Under the pieces are notes generated by a model. It was not told the origin of the DNA. It saw only the letters and a list, made by a program, of their open reading frames with translations, and ran no database searches. The translations under genes and the position numbers were made by a program. Source: an uncultured Pseudomonadota bacterium (GTDB lineage: Bacteria; Myxococcota_A; UBA796; GCA-2862545). From it: 64,000 bases of DNA. The stretch lies in NCBI GenBank assembly GCA_903861005.1, contig CAIOSP010000014.1:36578-100577 (forward strand). The letters are read 5' to 3'. Shown one piece after another: positions 28,909 through 37,897 of this stretch (positions within the stretch are counted from its first letter, which is position 1; every line of letters starts with the position of its first letter).

Positions 28909-31398
28909 ATGCGATCTGTTCGTTGGGTTCTTGGTGTCGGTGTGGTGGGTCTGCTTGGCGTGCAGGGGGTCGCGCTCGCCGCCACCTTCTACGTGGACGC
29001 CAGCGCGGGGGATGACAGCCGCACGTCGGCGGACGCGCAGTCCGCCGCCACGCCGTGGAAGACGCTGACGCACGCCACGGCCGAGGCCACGCTCCTCCCG
29101 GGCGACCTGATCACCGTCGCGCCCGGCCTGTACGACGAGTCCGGCGGTGAGTCCTTCCCGCTCCCGCTGATCAGCGGCGTGACGATCCAGGGCGCCGGCA
29201 TCGGCACCCAGATCGTGTCGAGCGGGGACAGCGTGTTCTACGCGCACGACACCAACCTCCGCGACGGCACATCCCTGTTCGACATGTACCTGGGCACCAT
29301 CGGCTACGCCGACAGCCTGGTCTACCTGACCAACCTCACCGGCCGGAACACCCCGCTGATCGCCAACACCACGTTCGGCGGCAACGGCAACCACGGCCTG
29401 CTGATTTCGATGGCGGCGGACACCGCCGCGTTCTCCGGCACCATCGCGAACAACCACTTCGAGGACGGCCTTCGCAGCATCAGCGCAATCTACGTCGGCG
29501 ACGGCGACTTCAGCCCGACGATCGATGGCAACACGTTCACCGACGTCTACGAGATGGTGAATTTCGGCCGCCTGACCGGCACGCAGGGCAACTTCACGCC
29601 GCTGATCTCCAACAACACCTCGACCTACAGCGACAGCACCGCGATCTCGTTGTTTCTGGCCGGCTCCGGCAGCACGTACTACGCGCCGATCGTCGACGGC
29701 AACGTCATCAACGGCGCCCAGGGGGACGCCATCGTCGTGTATATGCCCGGGGCCAGGGGCGACGTCACCTTCTCGCCGACCATCTCCAACAACACCGTGA
29801 CAGACCCGCTCTTTGCCAGCGTGTTCGTCTACAACTCGGCGGTCACGTCGAACGCCACGCTGACCGGCGAAGTGACCGTCTCCGGCAACACGCTGTCGTC
29901 GGGCGAGAATAACAGCACCTTGGTCCTGCGCATGTCGACCATGAACTACGGCGGCACACTCGACCTGGCGTACAGCGTGGTGGACAACACCATCACCAAC
30001 TCCGGCGCCAACGGCATCGTCGTGGCGGCCCAGCAAATGGTTGGCCTGCACGGCGACCTCGCCTACACCATCGCCGGCAACACCATCACCGGCAGCGCCT
30101 GGAGCGGGATCACGCTGCACATGTCCTCGCTGTCCGAGGCGGACCTCGGCCTCGACGTGCTGATCGCGGGCAACACCATCACCGGCGCGGGAGGCGACGG
30201 CATGTACCTGTACATGTCGGGTGCGCGGTCGCTGCAGCGGAACAACTGGACCGTCTCCGACAACCTCGTCAGCGAGTGCGCGGAAGACGGCATCGAATAC
30301 GACCTGTGGGGCAGCCTCCCCGACGTCGGCAAGTTCGAGAACAACCGCCTCACCCAGAACGGCACGGCCGTGCACCTTCGCAGCGAGACCTCGGGCGGGG
30401 ACTTCGGCGGCGGCGCGCTTGGCTCACTCGGCGGCAACACGTTCCTCGACAGCACGGGCGCCTTCGACTTCATCCACGACGGCCCCATGGACCTCATGGC
30501 GCGGGGCAACTGGTGGGGCACGAACGTCTACGACGACATCGAGGCGCGCATCCAGGACGGCTTGGAGGACCCGAGCTGGGGCCTGGTCGACATCGGCGGG
30601 CAGCTCAGCGCAGAGCCCGCGCTCACCGCCGACGTGGTCGTGACGCCCGGCATCGCGAACGACGTCGGCCCCGCGGGCGTGTCGGTCGGCGACACCCTGC
30701 GCTACACCGCGCTCGCGACCGCGACCGGTCAGCTGGGCTGCGCGAACGCCAGCATCCAGGGCCAGGTCCCGAGCGGCGCCCAGCTGGTCGCACACTCCGT
30801 GGTCCTCACCGGCACGATCCCCGCCGCCACCTCCAAGCGCAACGACCTCGGCTTCGCGTTCGGCTTGCTCCCCTCGACCGCACCCGTCACCCTGCAGTGG
30901 GACGTCACGGTCGGCGCGGTCGCGGACTGCACCGAGCTCACCGTCTCCGCCTCGCTGCACTGCGGCCCCCTCCCGGCGGACATCGTCAGCACGACGGTCA
31001 CGTCCAAGGTGACGAGCGTCGAGATCGCCAACGACGGCCTCGACCAGGACTGTGACGGCTCGGATCTGGTCGTCATCACCGACACGGACGTGCCGGACAC
31101 CGACGTGGCCGACACGGACGTCGTCGCCGACACCGACGTGGCGGTCGACACGGACGTGGCGAACGACACCGACGTGGCGATCGACACCGACGTCGCGGGC
31201 GACACCGACGCGGCGAACGACACCGACGTGGTCAGCCCCGGCGACACGGACGTCGCCGCGGACACCGACGGCGCGGCCGACGACACCGACGACACCGGCC
31301 CCAAGACCGGCTGCGGCTGCGACAACACCGCGCCGGTGGGCGCCACCTGGATCATGGGCCTGGCCGCCGTCGGCCTGCTCCGCCGCCGCCGCGCCTAG
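28909..31398 (+). CDS. Secreted parallel beta-helix protein with MYXO-CTERM-like tail
   Basis: An 829-residue exported protein. The signal peptide (residues 1-25) is followed by FYVDASAGDDSRTSADAQSA, typical of pectin-lyase-like right-handed beta-helices. Repeated coils rich in NNT/NTITG (ISNNTVTDP, VVDNTITNSG, AGNTITGSAW) run to about residue 560, then a DUF11-like beta domain (about 590-720). After that come some twenty DTDV units, and the C-terminus has the MYXO-CTERM plan: GCGCD, a hydrophobic helix (WIMGLAAVGLL) and RRRRA. It is thus likely processed and held at the cell surface. ATG 28909 follows GGAGGTCGC. A strong hairpin (31414-31439) follows the stop. Confidence 0.85.
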   Translation: MRSVRWVLGVGVVGLLGVQGVALAATFYVDASAGDDSRTSADAQSAATPWKTLTHATAEATLLPGDLITVAPGLYDESGGESFPLPLISGVTIQGAGIGTQIVSSGDSVFYAHDTNLRDGTSLFDMYLGTIGYADSLVYLTNLTGRNTPLIANTTFGGNGNHGLLISMAADTAAFSGTIANNHFEDGLRSISAIYVGDGDFSPTIDGNTFTDVYEMVNFGRLTGTQGNFTPLISNNTSTYSDSTAISLFLAGSGSTYYAPIVDGNVINGAQGDAIVVYMPGARGDVTFSPTISNNTVTDPLFASVFVYNSAVTSNATLTGEVTVSGNTLSSGENNSTLVLRMSTMNYGGTLDLAYSVVDNTITNSGANGIVVAAQQMVGLHGDLAYTIAGNTITGSAWSGITLHMSSLSEADLGLDVLIAGNTITGAGGDGMYLYMSGARSLQRNNWTVSDNLVSECAEDGIEYDLWGSLPDVGKFENNRLTQNGTAVHLRSETSGGDFGGGALGSLGGNTFLDSTGAFDFIHDGPMDLMARGNWWGTNVYDDIEARIQDGLEDPSWGLVDIGGQLSAEPALTADVVVTPGIANDVGPAGVSVGDTLRYTALATATGQLGCANASIQGQVPSGAQLVAHSVVLTGTIPAATSKRNDLGFAFGLLPSTAPVTLQWDVTVGAVADCTELTVSASLHCGPLPADIVSTTVTSKVTSVEIANDGLDQDCDGSDLVVITDTDVPDTDVADTDVVADTDVAVDTDVANDTDVAIDTDVAGDTDAANDTDVVSPGDTDVAADTDGAADDTDDTGPKTGCGCDNTAPVGATWIMGLAAVGLLRRRRA

Positions 31399-31413
31399 TC
31401 GTCGCTCCCTAAA

Positions 31414-31439
31414 GGCGCCGCGGCATGGGTCGCGGCGCC
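31414..31439 (+). terminator. Hairpin after the beta-helix gene
   Basis: Perfect 9-bp inverted repeat GGCGCCGCG / CGCGGCGCC (31414-31422 and 31431-31439) with an 8-nt loop, 15 nt after the stop at 31398. There is no following T-run, so it could be an intrinsic terminator of the GC-rich kind or an mRNA-stabilising stem. Confidence 0.5.
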
Positions 31440-31587
31440 CGACGGTCGAACGACGCGCGCCGGGCGCTGCGCCGCGCGCAGACGCTCTACGGTGCCCCGA
31501 CAATTCAATCCTGGCCGACGCTTGGTCGTTTGGGCCGTCTCGGTGCGCGCGAGGTGGCTACAATCAATGCGTTGGGGGGGAAACAAC

Positions 31588-33654
31588 GTGCGGCGTTTCG
31601 CAGTGTTGTGCCTGTTTGGATGCGGACATGTGGTTGAAGACAAGCCCGAGGATCAAGACACTGACGCGATCGTAGACACCGACGTGCCGGCTGCGGCGTT
31701 GTGGCCTCACCGTCGCCTGTCCAACCTGCAGCTGGAGCGCAGCGCCGCGAGCGCGCTCGGCGTCGACGTGCCGACCGGCCCTTGGCTTCCGCCCGATCCG
31801 GTGATCGCCGGCTTCACGCACCTGGGCGGCGGCGTGCCGCTCACCGCGACGTTCGTCGACGACCTGGAGGTGTGGGCGCGCGCGGTCGCCGCGGCGGTCA
31901 CCCACCCCACGTCACCCCAGCCGCTCCCCCGCAGCGTCACCTGGCAGGCCGAGGAGCTGCCCTGGACTGAGGGCCTACGCTCGTCGGTCGAGCTTCAGCC
32001 CTTCACCGTGTTCTGGATCGTGGGCGGCGAGGCCTCGACCGTGATCGAGGTCCCGGCGGACGAGGTCTGGTCGGTGCACGTCGGGCTGGTGGGCCGCGTG
32101 CGCATGAACGAGCCGTACGCCGTCACGGTCGAGATCGACGGCGAGCCGCTGGGCGAGGCCACGCTCTACGGCGAGCGGGTCGGTGAGGTGCCCGGTGAGA
32201 TCGACGCGGTGGTCGAGCTCTCACTGGGCGAGCACGTCGTCTCCGTCGTACCGGACTTCACCCGTACGGGGCCGCTCTCGGAGCGACAACCGGGCCTGGA
32301 GTACTACCAAGACCCGGAGCCCTACCTCGGACTCGACGCGATCACGCTCGTCGGAGAGGGCACGGTGCTCCCGCCCACGCAAACGATCGACGCGCTGGCC
32401 TGCGAGGGCGCCGCACCCGAGAGCGACGCGTGCGCGACGGTGGTGATCGAGCGGGCGCTCCAGCGTTTGTGGCGCAGGCCGGTCGCCGACGAAGAGATCA
32501 CGCGCTTGCACGACGTGTTCCAGACCGCGCAGGGCGACGGCCTGTCCTGGGCCGACTCGGTCGGCGAGGCGCTCGTCGCCGCGCTGCTCTCCCCCAGCTT
32601 CGCGCTGCACCTGGAGGGGCCGCAGGCCGCGACGGCGGCCGACGGGAGCGCGCTCGCGCCGTACGTCACCGCCAACCGGCTCGCGTTCGCGCTGTGGCAG
32701 TCGGGCCCGGACGACGCGCTGCTCGCCTGCGCCGCTGGCGGCGCGCTGGACGCCACCGACGACGGCCCCTGCGGCCTGCTCCCCCAAGCGCGTCGCCTGA
32801 TCGCGGACCCGCGCGCGGAGGTGCTCGTCAACGAGTTCGCGCTGCGCTGGCTAGGCGTGCACGGCGTCGACCACCTGTGGTTCGTCAACCGACAATTCCC
32901 CCGCTACACGCCCGGCCTGCTGCTCGACGAGCAGCGTGAGACCGCCGCGCTGTTCCGCGAGCTGTGGAGCTCCGACCACGACCTGCGTGAGCTGCTCACC
33001 GCGGATCACACCTGGGCCACCTTCCGCGTGGCGGACGTGTACGGGCTGGACGCCGACTCGCAGACCGAACCCAAGCGCGTCTCGCTCGTCGGCAGCGGCC
33101 GCGCCGGCATCCTCGGCCACGCGGGCGTGCTCACGGCCACCGCCAAGGGCTCGGACCCGACGTCGGTCGACCGCGCCACGTGGGTGCTGAGCAACCTGCT
33201 GTGCCGCACGATCCCCAAGCCCCCGCCCAACGTGCCGCCGCTGCTCGGCGGCAGCGACCCGATCACCGACCGCTTTGAGGCCCACGTGTCGGATCCCGCG
33301 TGCGCGTCCTGCCACGCCGGCATCGACCCCTACGGCCTGCCGCTGTCGCGATTTGACGCGCTGGGCGAGCTCCGCGCCGACGGATCGGGGCTCAAGCCCA
33401 CCCTGCTCCCCGACGGCACCGAGGTCTCCTCCGTCGAGGACTACGGGCGCTGGCTCGCCGGGCAAGACGAGTTCGCGCGCTGCGCGGTGCGCCGCGTCCT
33501 GACGTGGGTCACCGCCCAAGACCACACCACCGGCGACGACGCGCACATCGCGGCGCTCACCAACGCCGCGCTGGGCAACGGCTTCTCGTTCCAGGCCATC
33601 CTGGAAGCGACCCTCACGGACCCCGCCTTCACCGCGCCGGAGGAGTCGCCATGA
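31588..33654 (+). CDS. DUF1592/DUF1588-type secreted protein with CxxCH motif
   Basis: A 688-residue protein of the DUF1592/DUF1588/DUF1595 group, abundant in planctomycetes and myxobacteria. The GTG start at 31588 (after GGGGGGG) gives a short lipoprotein signal, FAVLCLFGC, followed by a brief DTD linker; ATG 31567 is an alternative. A carbohydrate-binding-like beta domain lies around residues 125-270. Helical domains carry the family motifs RRPVADEEITRL and LLSPSFALHLEG. CASCHAGIDPYG (Cys572, Cys575, His576) is a covalent haem-c motif, followed by SRFDALGELR. It overlaps the DUF1552-type gene by 4 nt. Biochemical function of the pair is unknown. Confidence 0.85.
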   Translation: MRRFAVLCLFGCGHVVEDKPEDQDTDAIVDTDVPAAALWPHRRLSNLQLERSAASALGVDVPTGPWLPPDPVIAGFTHLGGGVPLTATFVDDLEVWARAVAAAVTHPTSPQPLPRSVTWQAEELPWTEGLRSSVELQPFTVFWIVGGEASTVIEVPADEVWSVHVGLVGRVRMNEPYAVTVEIDGEPLGEATLYGERVGEVPGEIDAVVELSLGEHVVSVVPDFTRTGPLSERQPGLEYYQDPEPYLGLDAITLVGEGTVLPPTQTIDALACEGAAPESDACATVVIERALQRLWRRPVADEEITRLHDVFQTAQGDGLSWADSVGEALVAALLSPSFALHLEGPQAATAADGSALAPYVTANRLAFALWQSGPDDALLACAAGGALDATDDGPCGLLPQARRLIADPRAEVLVNEFALRWLGVHGVDHLWFVNRQFPRYTPGLLLDEQRETAALFRELWSSDHDLRELLTADHTWATFRVADVYGLDADSQTEPKRVSLVGSGRAGILGHAGVLTATAKGSDPTSVDRATWVLSNLLCRTIPKPPPNVPPLLGGSDPITDRFEAHVSDPACASCHAGIDPYGLPLSRFDALGELRADGSGLKPTLLPDGTEVSSVEDYGRWLAGQDEFARCAVRRVLTWVTAQDHTTGDDAHIAALTNAALGNGFSFQAILEATLTDPAFTAPEESP

Positions 33655-34910
33655 CGACGCGCCCCACCCGTCGCGCCCTGCTCACCGCCGCCGGCGGCGC
33701 GCTGATGCTGCCCTTCCTGCCGTCGCTGCTGGGGCGCGGCGCGCGCGCGGCGGACGTCGCGCCGCGCCGCTTGCTGGTCTTCTTCGTGCCGAACGGCCTG
33801 CCAGACGCGCTCTGGCGCCCCACCACCACCGGCGCGGGCTGGGCCTCAGCGCCCATCACCCAAGCGCTCGATCTCATCCGCGATCGCGCGGTGGTGATCT
33901 CGGGCCTGCGGCACGCCGATGACCCAGGCGGCAACGGGCATCAGAGCAGCGCGTTGGGCTGCCTCACCGGCGGTACGCCCGGATCGTCCGCGTCCGGCAT
34001 GAGCTTCGATCAGGTGATCGCCGACGCGATCGGCGCCGACACGCTGCGCCCCTCGCTCAACCTGTCCGCCGAGCACGACACGCCCTGCGCGTTCGGCCAG
34101 TGCGGCAGTGAGGAGCACATCTCCTGGCGCGACTTCCGGACGGCGAGCCCGCTGGAGACGTCCATCCGCGCCGTGTTCGGCAAGGTGATCGCGACGGGGA
34201 CCGGCTGGCGATCCGACGCCGCCCGCGCGAGCGTGCTCGACGCCGTGCGCGCCGATCTGAAGCGCTACACGCGCGACGCGTCCGCCGACGACGCGAAGCG
34301 CCTGGACGCCTACGCCGAGGGCCTGCGCAGCATCGAGCGCCGCGCCGCGTTCGTGCCCGCCTCCACCTGCCCGTCGTCCGTGCAGCTGCCCAGCGAGGAC
34401 GGCTACCAGTACGCCAGCGACGCCGACGTGCGCACCATGCTCGACCTGCTGGTGCTCGGCCTGCAGTGCGACGCCACGCGCGTGGCCACGTTCATGATAG
34501 GCAAGGCCGGGTCGGACCGACCGCTCAGCGCGATCGGCGTGCCGCTCGGCCACCACGAGCTCAGCCACACCACGCCGTCCGCCCGCCACACGGCGCTGGG
34601 CGCGTGGACGCTCGGTCACTTCAGCTACCTGGTCCAAGCGCTCGACGCGGTCACCGACACGGACGGCGCGTCGCTGCTCGACCACACCGACGTGCTGTTC
34701 GTGAGCGACATGGGCGACGGGAGCACCCACAGCATGGCCGACGTCCCCTGCGTGCTGGCAGGCGCGGGCGCGGCGCGCTGGGCGGGGCAGCACCTGGAAT
34801 TCCAGGACAGGCCCATGGCGGACCTCTACCTGTCGCTGATGGCGGCGCACGGCGTCGACCAGGCGACGTTCGGGGCGCTTGGTACGTCGTCCCTGCTCGA
34901 CCTGAGCTGA
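33651..34910 (+). CDS. DUF1552-type secreted protein with RR signal peptide
   Basis: A 419-residue protein of the DUF1552 family, which usually accompanies DUF1592/DUF1588 proteins. The N-terminus TRPTRRALLTAAGGALML fits a twin-arginine signal, cleaved after GARA (about residue 34), so the folded protein is probably exported by Tat, whose TatB/TatC are encoded in this window. PRRLLVFFVPNGLPDALWRP and the histidine-rich VPLGHHELSHTT are characteristic of the family, and the overall fold is alkaline-phosphatase-like. ATG 33651 overlaps the upstream stop (ATGA) and follows GGAGTCGCC. Substrate unknown. Confidence 0.85.
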   Translation: MTTRPTRRALLTAAGGALMLPFLPSLLGRGARAADVAPRRLLVFFVPNGLPDALWRPTTTGAGWASAPITQALDLIRDRAVVISGLRHADDPGGNGHQSSALGCLTGGTPGSSASGMSFDQVIADAIGADTLRPSLNLSAEHDTPCAFGQCGSEEHISWRDFRTASPLETSIRAVFGKVIATGTGWRSDAARASVLDAVRADLKRYTRDASADDAKRLDAYAEGLRSIERRAAFVPASTCPSSVQLPSEDGYQYASDADVRTMLDLLVLGLQCDATRVATFMIGKAGSDRPLSAIGVPLGHHELSHTTPSARHTALGAWTLGHFSYLVQALDAVTDTDGASLLDHTDVLFVSDMGDGSTHSMADVPCVLAGAGAARWAGQHLEFQDRPMADLYLSLMAAHGVDQATFGALGTSSLLDLS

Positions 34911-34967
34911 TCCCCGGCCGCCCGCGTCAGCGCCCGCTCGCGACAAGCTGTCTGCGCCGCTGAACAG

Positions 34968-34990
34968 CCCTGGCCGCGCCAGCGCCAGGG
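34968..34990 (+). terminator. Hairpin after the DUF1592/DUF1552 pair
   Basis: Inverted repeat CCCTGGC (34968-34974) and GCCAGGG (34984-34990) around a 9-nt loop, about 58 nt after the DUF1552-type stop and 28 nt before the next start. No T-run follows, so a terminator role is only likely. Confidence 0.4.
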
Positions 34991-35017
34991 GACTAGTCGC
35001 CCCAACTTGGAGCCTCC

Positions 35018-36151
35018 ATGCGCCCTTCGTTCCTCGCGCTCGCGTTCTTGGCCGCGTGCGGCGCCACCGCCGACAAGACCGACACCGACGCGCCGTCCGA
35101 AGACACGGACGTGATCGACACCGACGTCGCCGCGCAGGACACCGACGTGGCTGACACGGACGTGGCCGACACCGATCCGCTACCCGGCGACCCGCCCGTC
35201 CCCGCCTCCCCCTGTGGCACGGACCTGCAGGTGCACAACGGCACCACGGTCGTCGACCTGGGCACGGTCGGCTCCCCGGGTGCGTACACGTTCGACCCGG
35301 TCGGTGACGGCGCCTACGACACGATCGTGCAGAACCTGCAGGTCGCCAACCCCACCGCGGGGCGCGGGGTGATCCCCGTGTCCATCTTCGCGCCGTCCAC
35401 CGACGGCACCACGGCGGCCGCTGGGTCGTACCCGTTGGTGGTGTTCTTCCCGGGCTTTGGCACGTCGCACACGTCCTACACGCACTTCACGCGCAAGCTG
35501 GCCTCGCACGGGTTCATCGTGATCGGCGCGTCGTTCCCGAACACCGGGTTCCTGGACCCGGCGCACCACGATCTGAACGCGCTCGAGGGCGACGCGGTGA
35601 TCTCGTGGGCGCTCACCACCGGCCCCTACGCGGACCGGATCGACCCCACCAAGATCGCGACCATGGGCCACTCGCAGGGCGGCAAGATCGCCTTCTACGT
35701 CGCCACACTCGACCCGCGCGTGGACATGGTGATCGGGCTGGACCCGCAGAACGGCGGCGGGCCGCCCTGCGCGGTGGCGGGCACGGTGGGCGCCAACTGC
35801 AACGCGTGGCCGGTGGCGCCCAACTGCAAGGCCAACGACCCGGGCCTGGAGTCGCAGCTGCACGCCGAGACGCTGGTGTTCGCCGCCGAGGACAAGCTCA
35901 TCACGCCCGACGCGCACCTGCGCGCCATCCACTTCTACCGAGGCGCCCCGAGCGTGGCGCACCTGGTCCACATGCCGAGCGTCGGCCATGCGTCCTGGGT
36001 GACGGACACCGCCACCTCGCAGGTCACGCGCCGCGTGGCGACGTCGCTGCTGCTGACGCGCTTTGGCGGTTGGACCGGCCTGGAGCAGTACCTGCCCGAC
36101 GGCACCTACCTGGACTCGGTCGCGTCGGTCTCAGAGCACACGACAAAGTGA
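35018..36151 (+). CDS. Alpha/beta-hydrolase lipoprotein with DTD linker
   Basis: A 377-residue predicted lipoprotein. The signal ends in FLAAC (Cys14), then about 40 residues of DTDV units form a linker. The catalytic domain has a lipase-type hydrolase pattern: YPLVVFFPGFGTSHTSYTHF (oxyanion region), the nucleophile elbow MGHSQGG with Ser219, LIGLDPQNGG-like strand, and a late histidine in PSVGHASWV. It resembles PET-hydrolase/chlorophyllase-like dienelactone hydrolases in layout. It is probably an outer-surface esterase or lipase. ATG 35018 follows TTGGAGCCTCC. Confidence 0.85.
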   Translation: MRPSFLALAFLAACGATADKTDTDAPSEDTDVIDTDVAAQDTDVADTDVADTDPLPGDPPVPASPCGTDLQVHNGTTVVDLGTVGSPGAYTFDPVGDGAYDTIVQNLQVANPTAGRGVIPVSIFAPSTDGTTAAAGSYPLVVFFPGFGTSHTSYTHFTRKLASHGFIVIGASFPNTGFLDPAHHDLNALEGDAVISWALTTGPYADRIDPTKIATMGHSQGGKIAFYVATLDPRVDMVIGLDPQNGGGPPCAVAGTVGANCNAWPVAPNCKANDPGLESQLHAETLVFAAEDKLITPDAHLRAIHFYRGAPSVAHLVHMPSVGHASWVTDTATSQVTRRVATSLLLTRFGGWTGLEQYLPDGTYLDSVASVSEHTTK

Positions 36152-36202
36152 CCGGCAGCGGACGCGATCTCCGCTAGACTGCGTGCGCTCTCGGGAGGTT
36201 CC

Positions 36203-37768
36203 GTGCGTCGTTGGCTGCCCACGATGATGCTGCTCTGGCCGCTGGTCCTCACCGCGTGCGGTGGGCTCTCTGCGTTCGGCCTGGCGGACGCTCCGGACAC
36301 CGACCTCGCCGCGACGGGCGACGAGGACACGGACGCGACCGGCGGCGGAGGCGGCGGCGGCGGCGGCGGCGGCGGCGCGGACACCGACGTCCCCACGGAG
36401 ACCGGCGACACCGACGCAGGCCCCACGGCCACCTGCGGAAACAGCGTCGTAGAGTCCGGCGAAGACTGCGACGGCGCCAACCTGGGCGGCGCCACCTGCG
36501 CGGACCTGGGCTTCCTGTACGGCACGCCCGGCTGCATCGGCTGCGCGCTCGACGCGTCGGGCTGCACCGACACGCCCAGCTGCGGCGACGGCGTGAAGAA
36601 CGGCGCCGAGGCGTGCGACGGCAGCGACTTTGGCGCCGCCACGTGCCACGACTACGGCTTCGACGCCGGCGCGCTGGTGTGCACCGCGGGCTGCGCGATC
36701 CGCACCACCACCTGCTCGCACACGGCCGTGTGCGGCAACGGCGTGAAGGACGGCGCCGACGAGTGCGACGGCGCGGACCTCGGCGGCGCCACCTGCCTGG
36801 ACTACGGGTTCGACGCGGGCGCGGTCACCTGCGACGCGTCCTGCCACCTGGTGAACAGCGCCTGTTACACGGCGCCCCGCTGCGGCGACGGCGTGAAGAA
36901 CGGCACCGACGCCTGCGACGGCAGCGACTTTGGCGGCGCCAACTGCGCCACCTTCGGCTTCGACTCCGGCAGCCTGTCCTGCCGCGCCGCGTGCACCATC
37001 AACTCCAGCGCCTGCTTTGACGCGCCGGTGTGCGGCGACGGCGTGAAGAACGGCACCGACGCCTGCGACGGCAGCGACTTTGGCGGCGCCAACTGCCCCA
37101 CTTACGGCTTCAGCAACGGCGCGCTGAGCTGCACGGGCGGCTGCGCGGTGAACTCCAGCGGGTGCAACAACAACGCGGTGTGCGGCGACGGCGTGAAGCA
37201 GGCCAGCGAGGCCTGCGACGGCAACGACCTGGGCGGGCAGAGCTGTGGGTCGCAGGGCTTCGACGGCGGGTCGCTGTCGTGCAGCGCCTGCGCGCTGGTC
37301 TACGGGTCGTGCTGGAACGCGAGCCCGGGCGGCAACTACTGCAACACCAACGCCTTCGACATCTCGTCGTCCGGCACGCCCACCGTCACCAGCGACGTGA
37401 CCATCCCGGTCCACGGCCCGATCGCGTCGGTGAAGGTGACCGTGCAGGGCAACCACAACTGGATGGGCGATCTGGAGTTCGCGCTCGTCCGCGGCGGCAC
37501 GACCCGGGTCCTGGGCGACCCGGTCGGCATCATCGGTGATCCGTGTGGTCAGCCGGGCACCATCGACGTGTCGTTCTCGGACACGTTCAGCGCCGCGGCG
37601 GACACCTGCTCCACGTATGGCGACTACAACGGTCTGCGCCGGTCCAAGGAGTCCTTGTCTGTGTTCGCCAATTCCGACATGAACGGCACCTGGACCCTGC
37701 GCGTACGCGACGGCCAGAACTTCGACGGCGGTCGCATCACGCGGTGGTGCGTGGTCGTAAACCCGTAG
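36203..37768 (+). CDS. Cysteine-repeat lipoprotein with P/Homo B domain
   Basis: A 521-residue predicted lipoprotein starting at GTG 36203 (after GGGAGG). The signal ends in LVLTAC (Cys19). A DTD/poly-Gly linker (12 glycines) follows, then six tandem cysteine-rich repeats of about 45-49 residues with the plan CGDGVKNGTDACDGSDFGG. The C-terminal domain (about 385-521) is of the P/Homo B type seen in secreted proteases of proprotein-convertase kind (WMGDLEFALVRGGTTR, NGTWTLRVRDGQNFDGG). No protease domain is present, so the P-domain probably serves binding or secretion. Two repeats are identical over 66 nt at DNA level. Confidence 0.85.
   Translation: MRRWLPTMMLLWPLVLTACGGLSAFGLADAPDTDLAATGDEDTDATGGGGGGGGGGGGADTDVPTETGDTDAGPTATCGNSVVESGEDCDGANLGGATCADLGFLYGTPGCIGCALDASGCTDTPSCGDGVKNGAEACDGSDFGAATCHDYGFDAGALVCTAGCAIRTTTCSHTAVCGNGVKDGADECDGADLGGATCLDYGFDAGAVTCDASCHLVNSACYTAPRCGDGVKNGTDACDGSDFGGANCATFGFDSGSLSCRAACTINSSACFDAPVCGDGVKNGTDACDGSDFGGANCPTYGFSNGALSCTGGCAVNSSGCNNNAVCGDGVKQASEACDGNDLGGQSCGSQGFDGGSLSCSACALVYGSCWNASPGGNYCNTNAFDISSSGTPTVTSDVTIPVHGPIASVKVTVQGNHNWMGDLEFALVRGGTTRVLGDPVGIIGDPCGQPGTIDVSFSDTFSAAADTCSTYGDYNGLRRSKESLSVFANSDMNGTWTLRVRDGQNFDGGRITRWCVVVNP
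36425..37320 (+). repeat. Six in-frame cysteine-rich coding repeats
   Basis: Six tandem coding units, each with eight cysteines in the order C-C-C-C-C-C plus two near the end, spaced about 147 bp apart. Units four and five start with an identical 66-nt block (about 36880-36945 and 37029-37094), pointing to a recent duplication; units one and six are the most diverged. Confidence 0.8.
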
Positions 37769-37818
37769 GGCGCCGCGGATACGGTAACGCCCAGACACTC
37801 GCCATTTTTCTGACAGGC

Positions 37819-37845
37819 CCACGGTCCATCGCGGCCGGGCCGTGG
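37819..37845 (+). terminator. Hairpin between lipoprotein genes
   Basis: Inverted repeat CCACGGTCC (37819-37827) and GGGCCGTGG (37837-37845), nine pairs with one G-T, around a 9-nt loop, 51 nt after the P-domain lipoprotein stop. No T-run follows directly, although TTTTT lies just before the hairpin (37805-37809). Likely a transcription end. Confidence 0.4.
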
Positions 37846-37897
37846 TAATCTGCGCCCAGTTTGCATCCATCTGGCCCTCCCCCTCCCCGGAGTCCCC

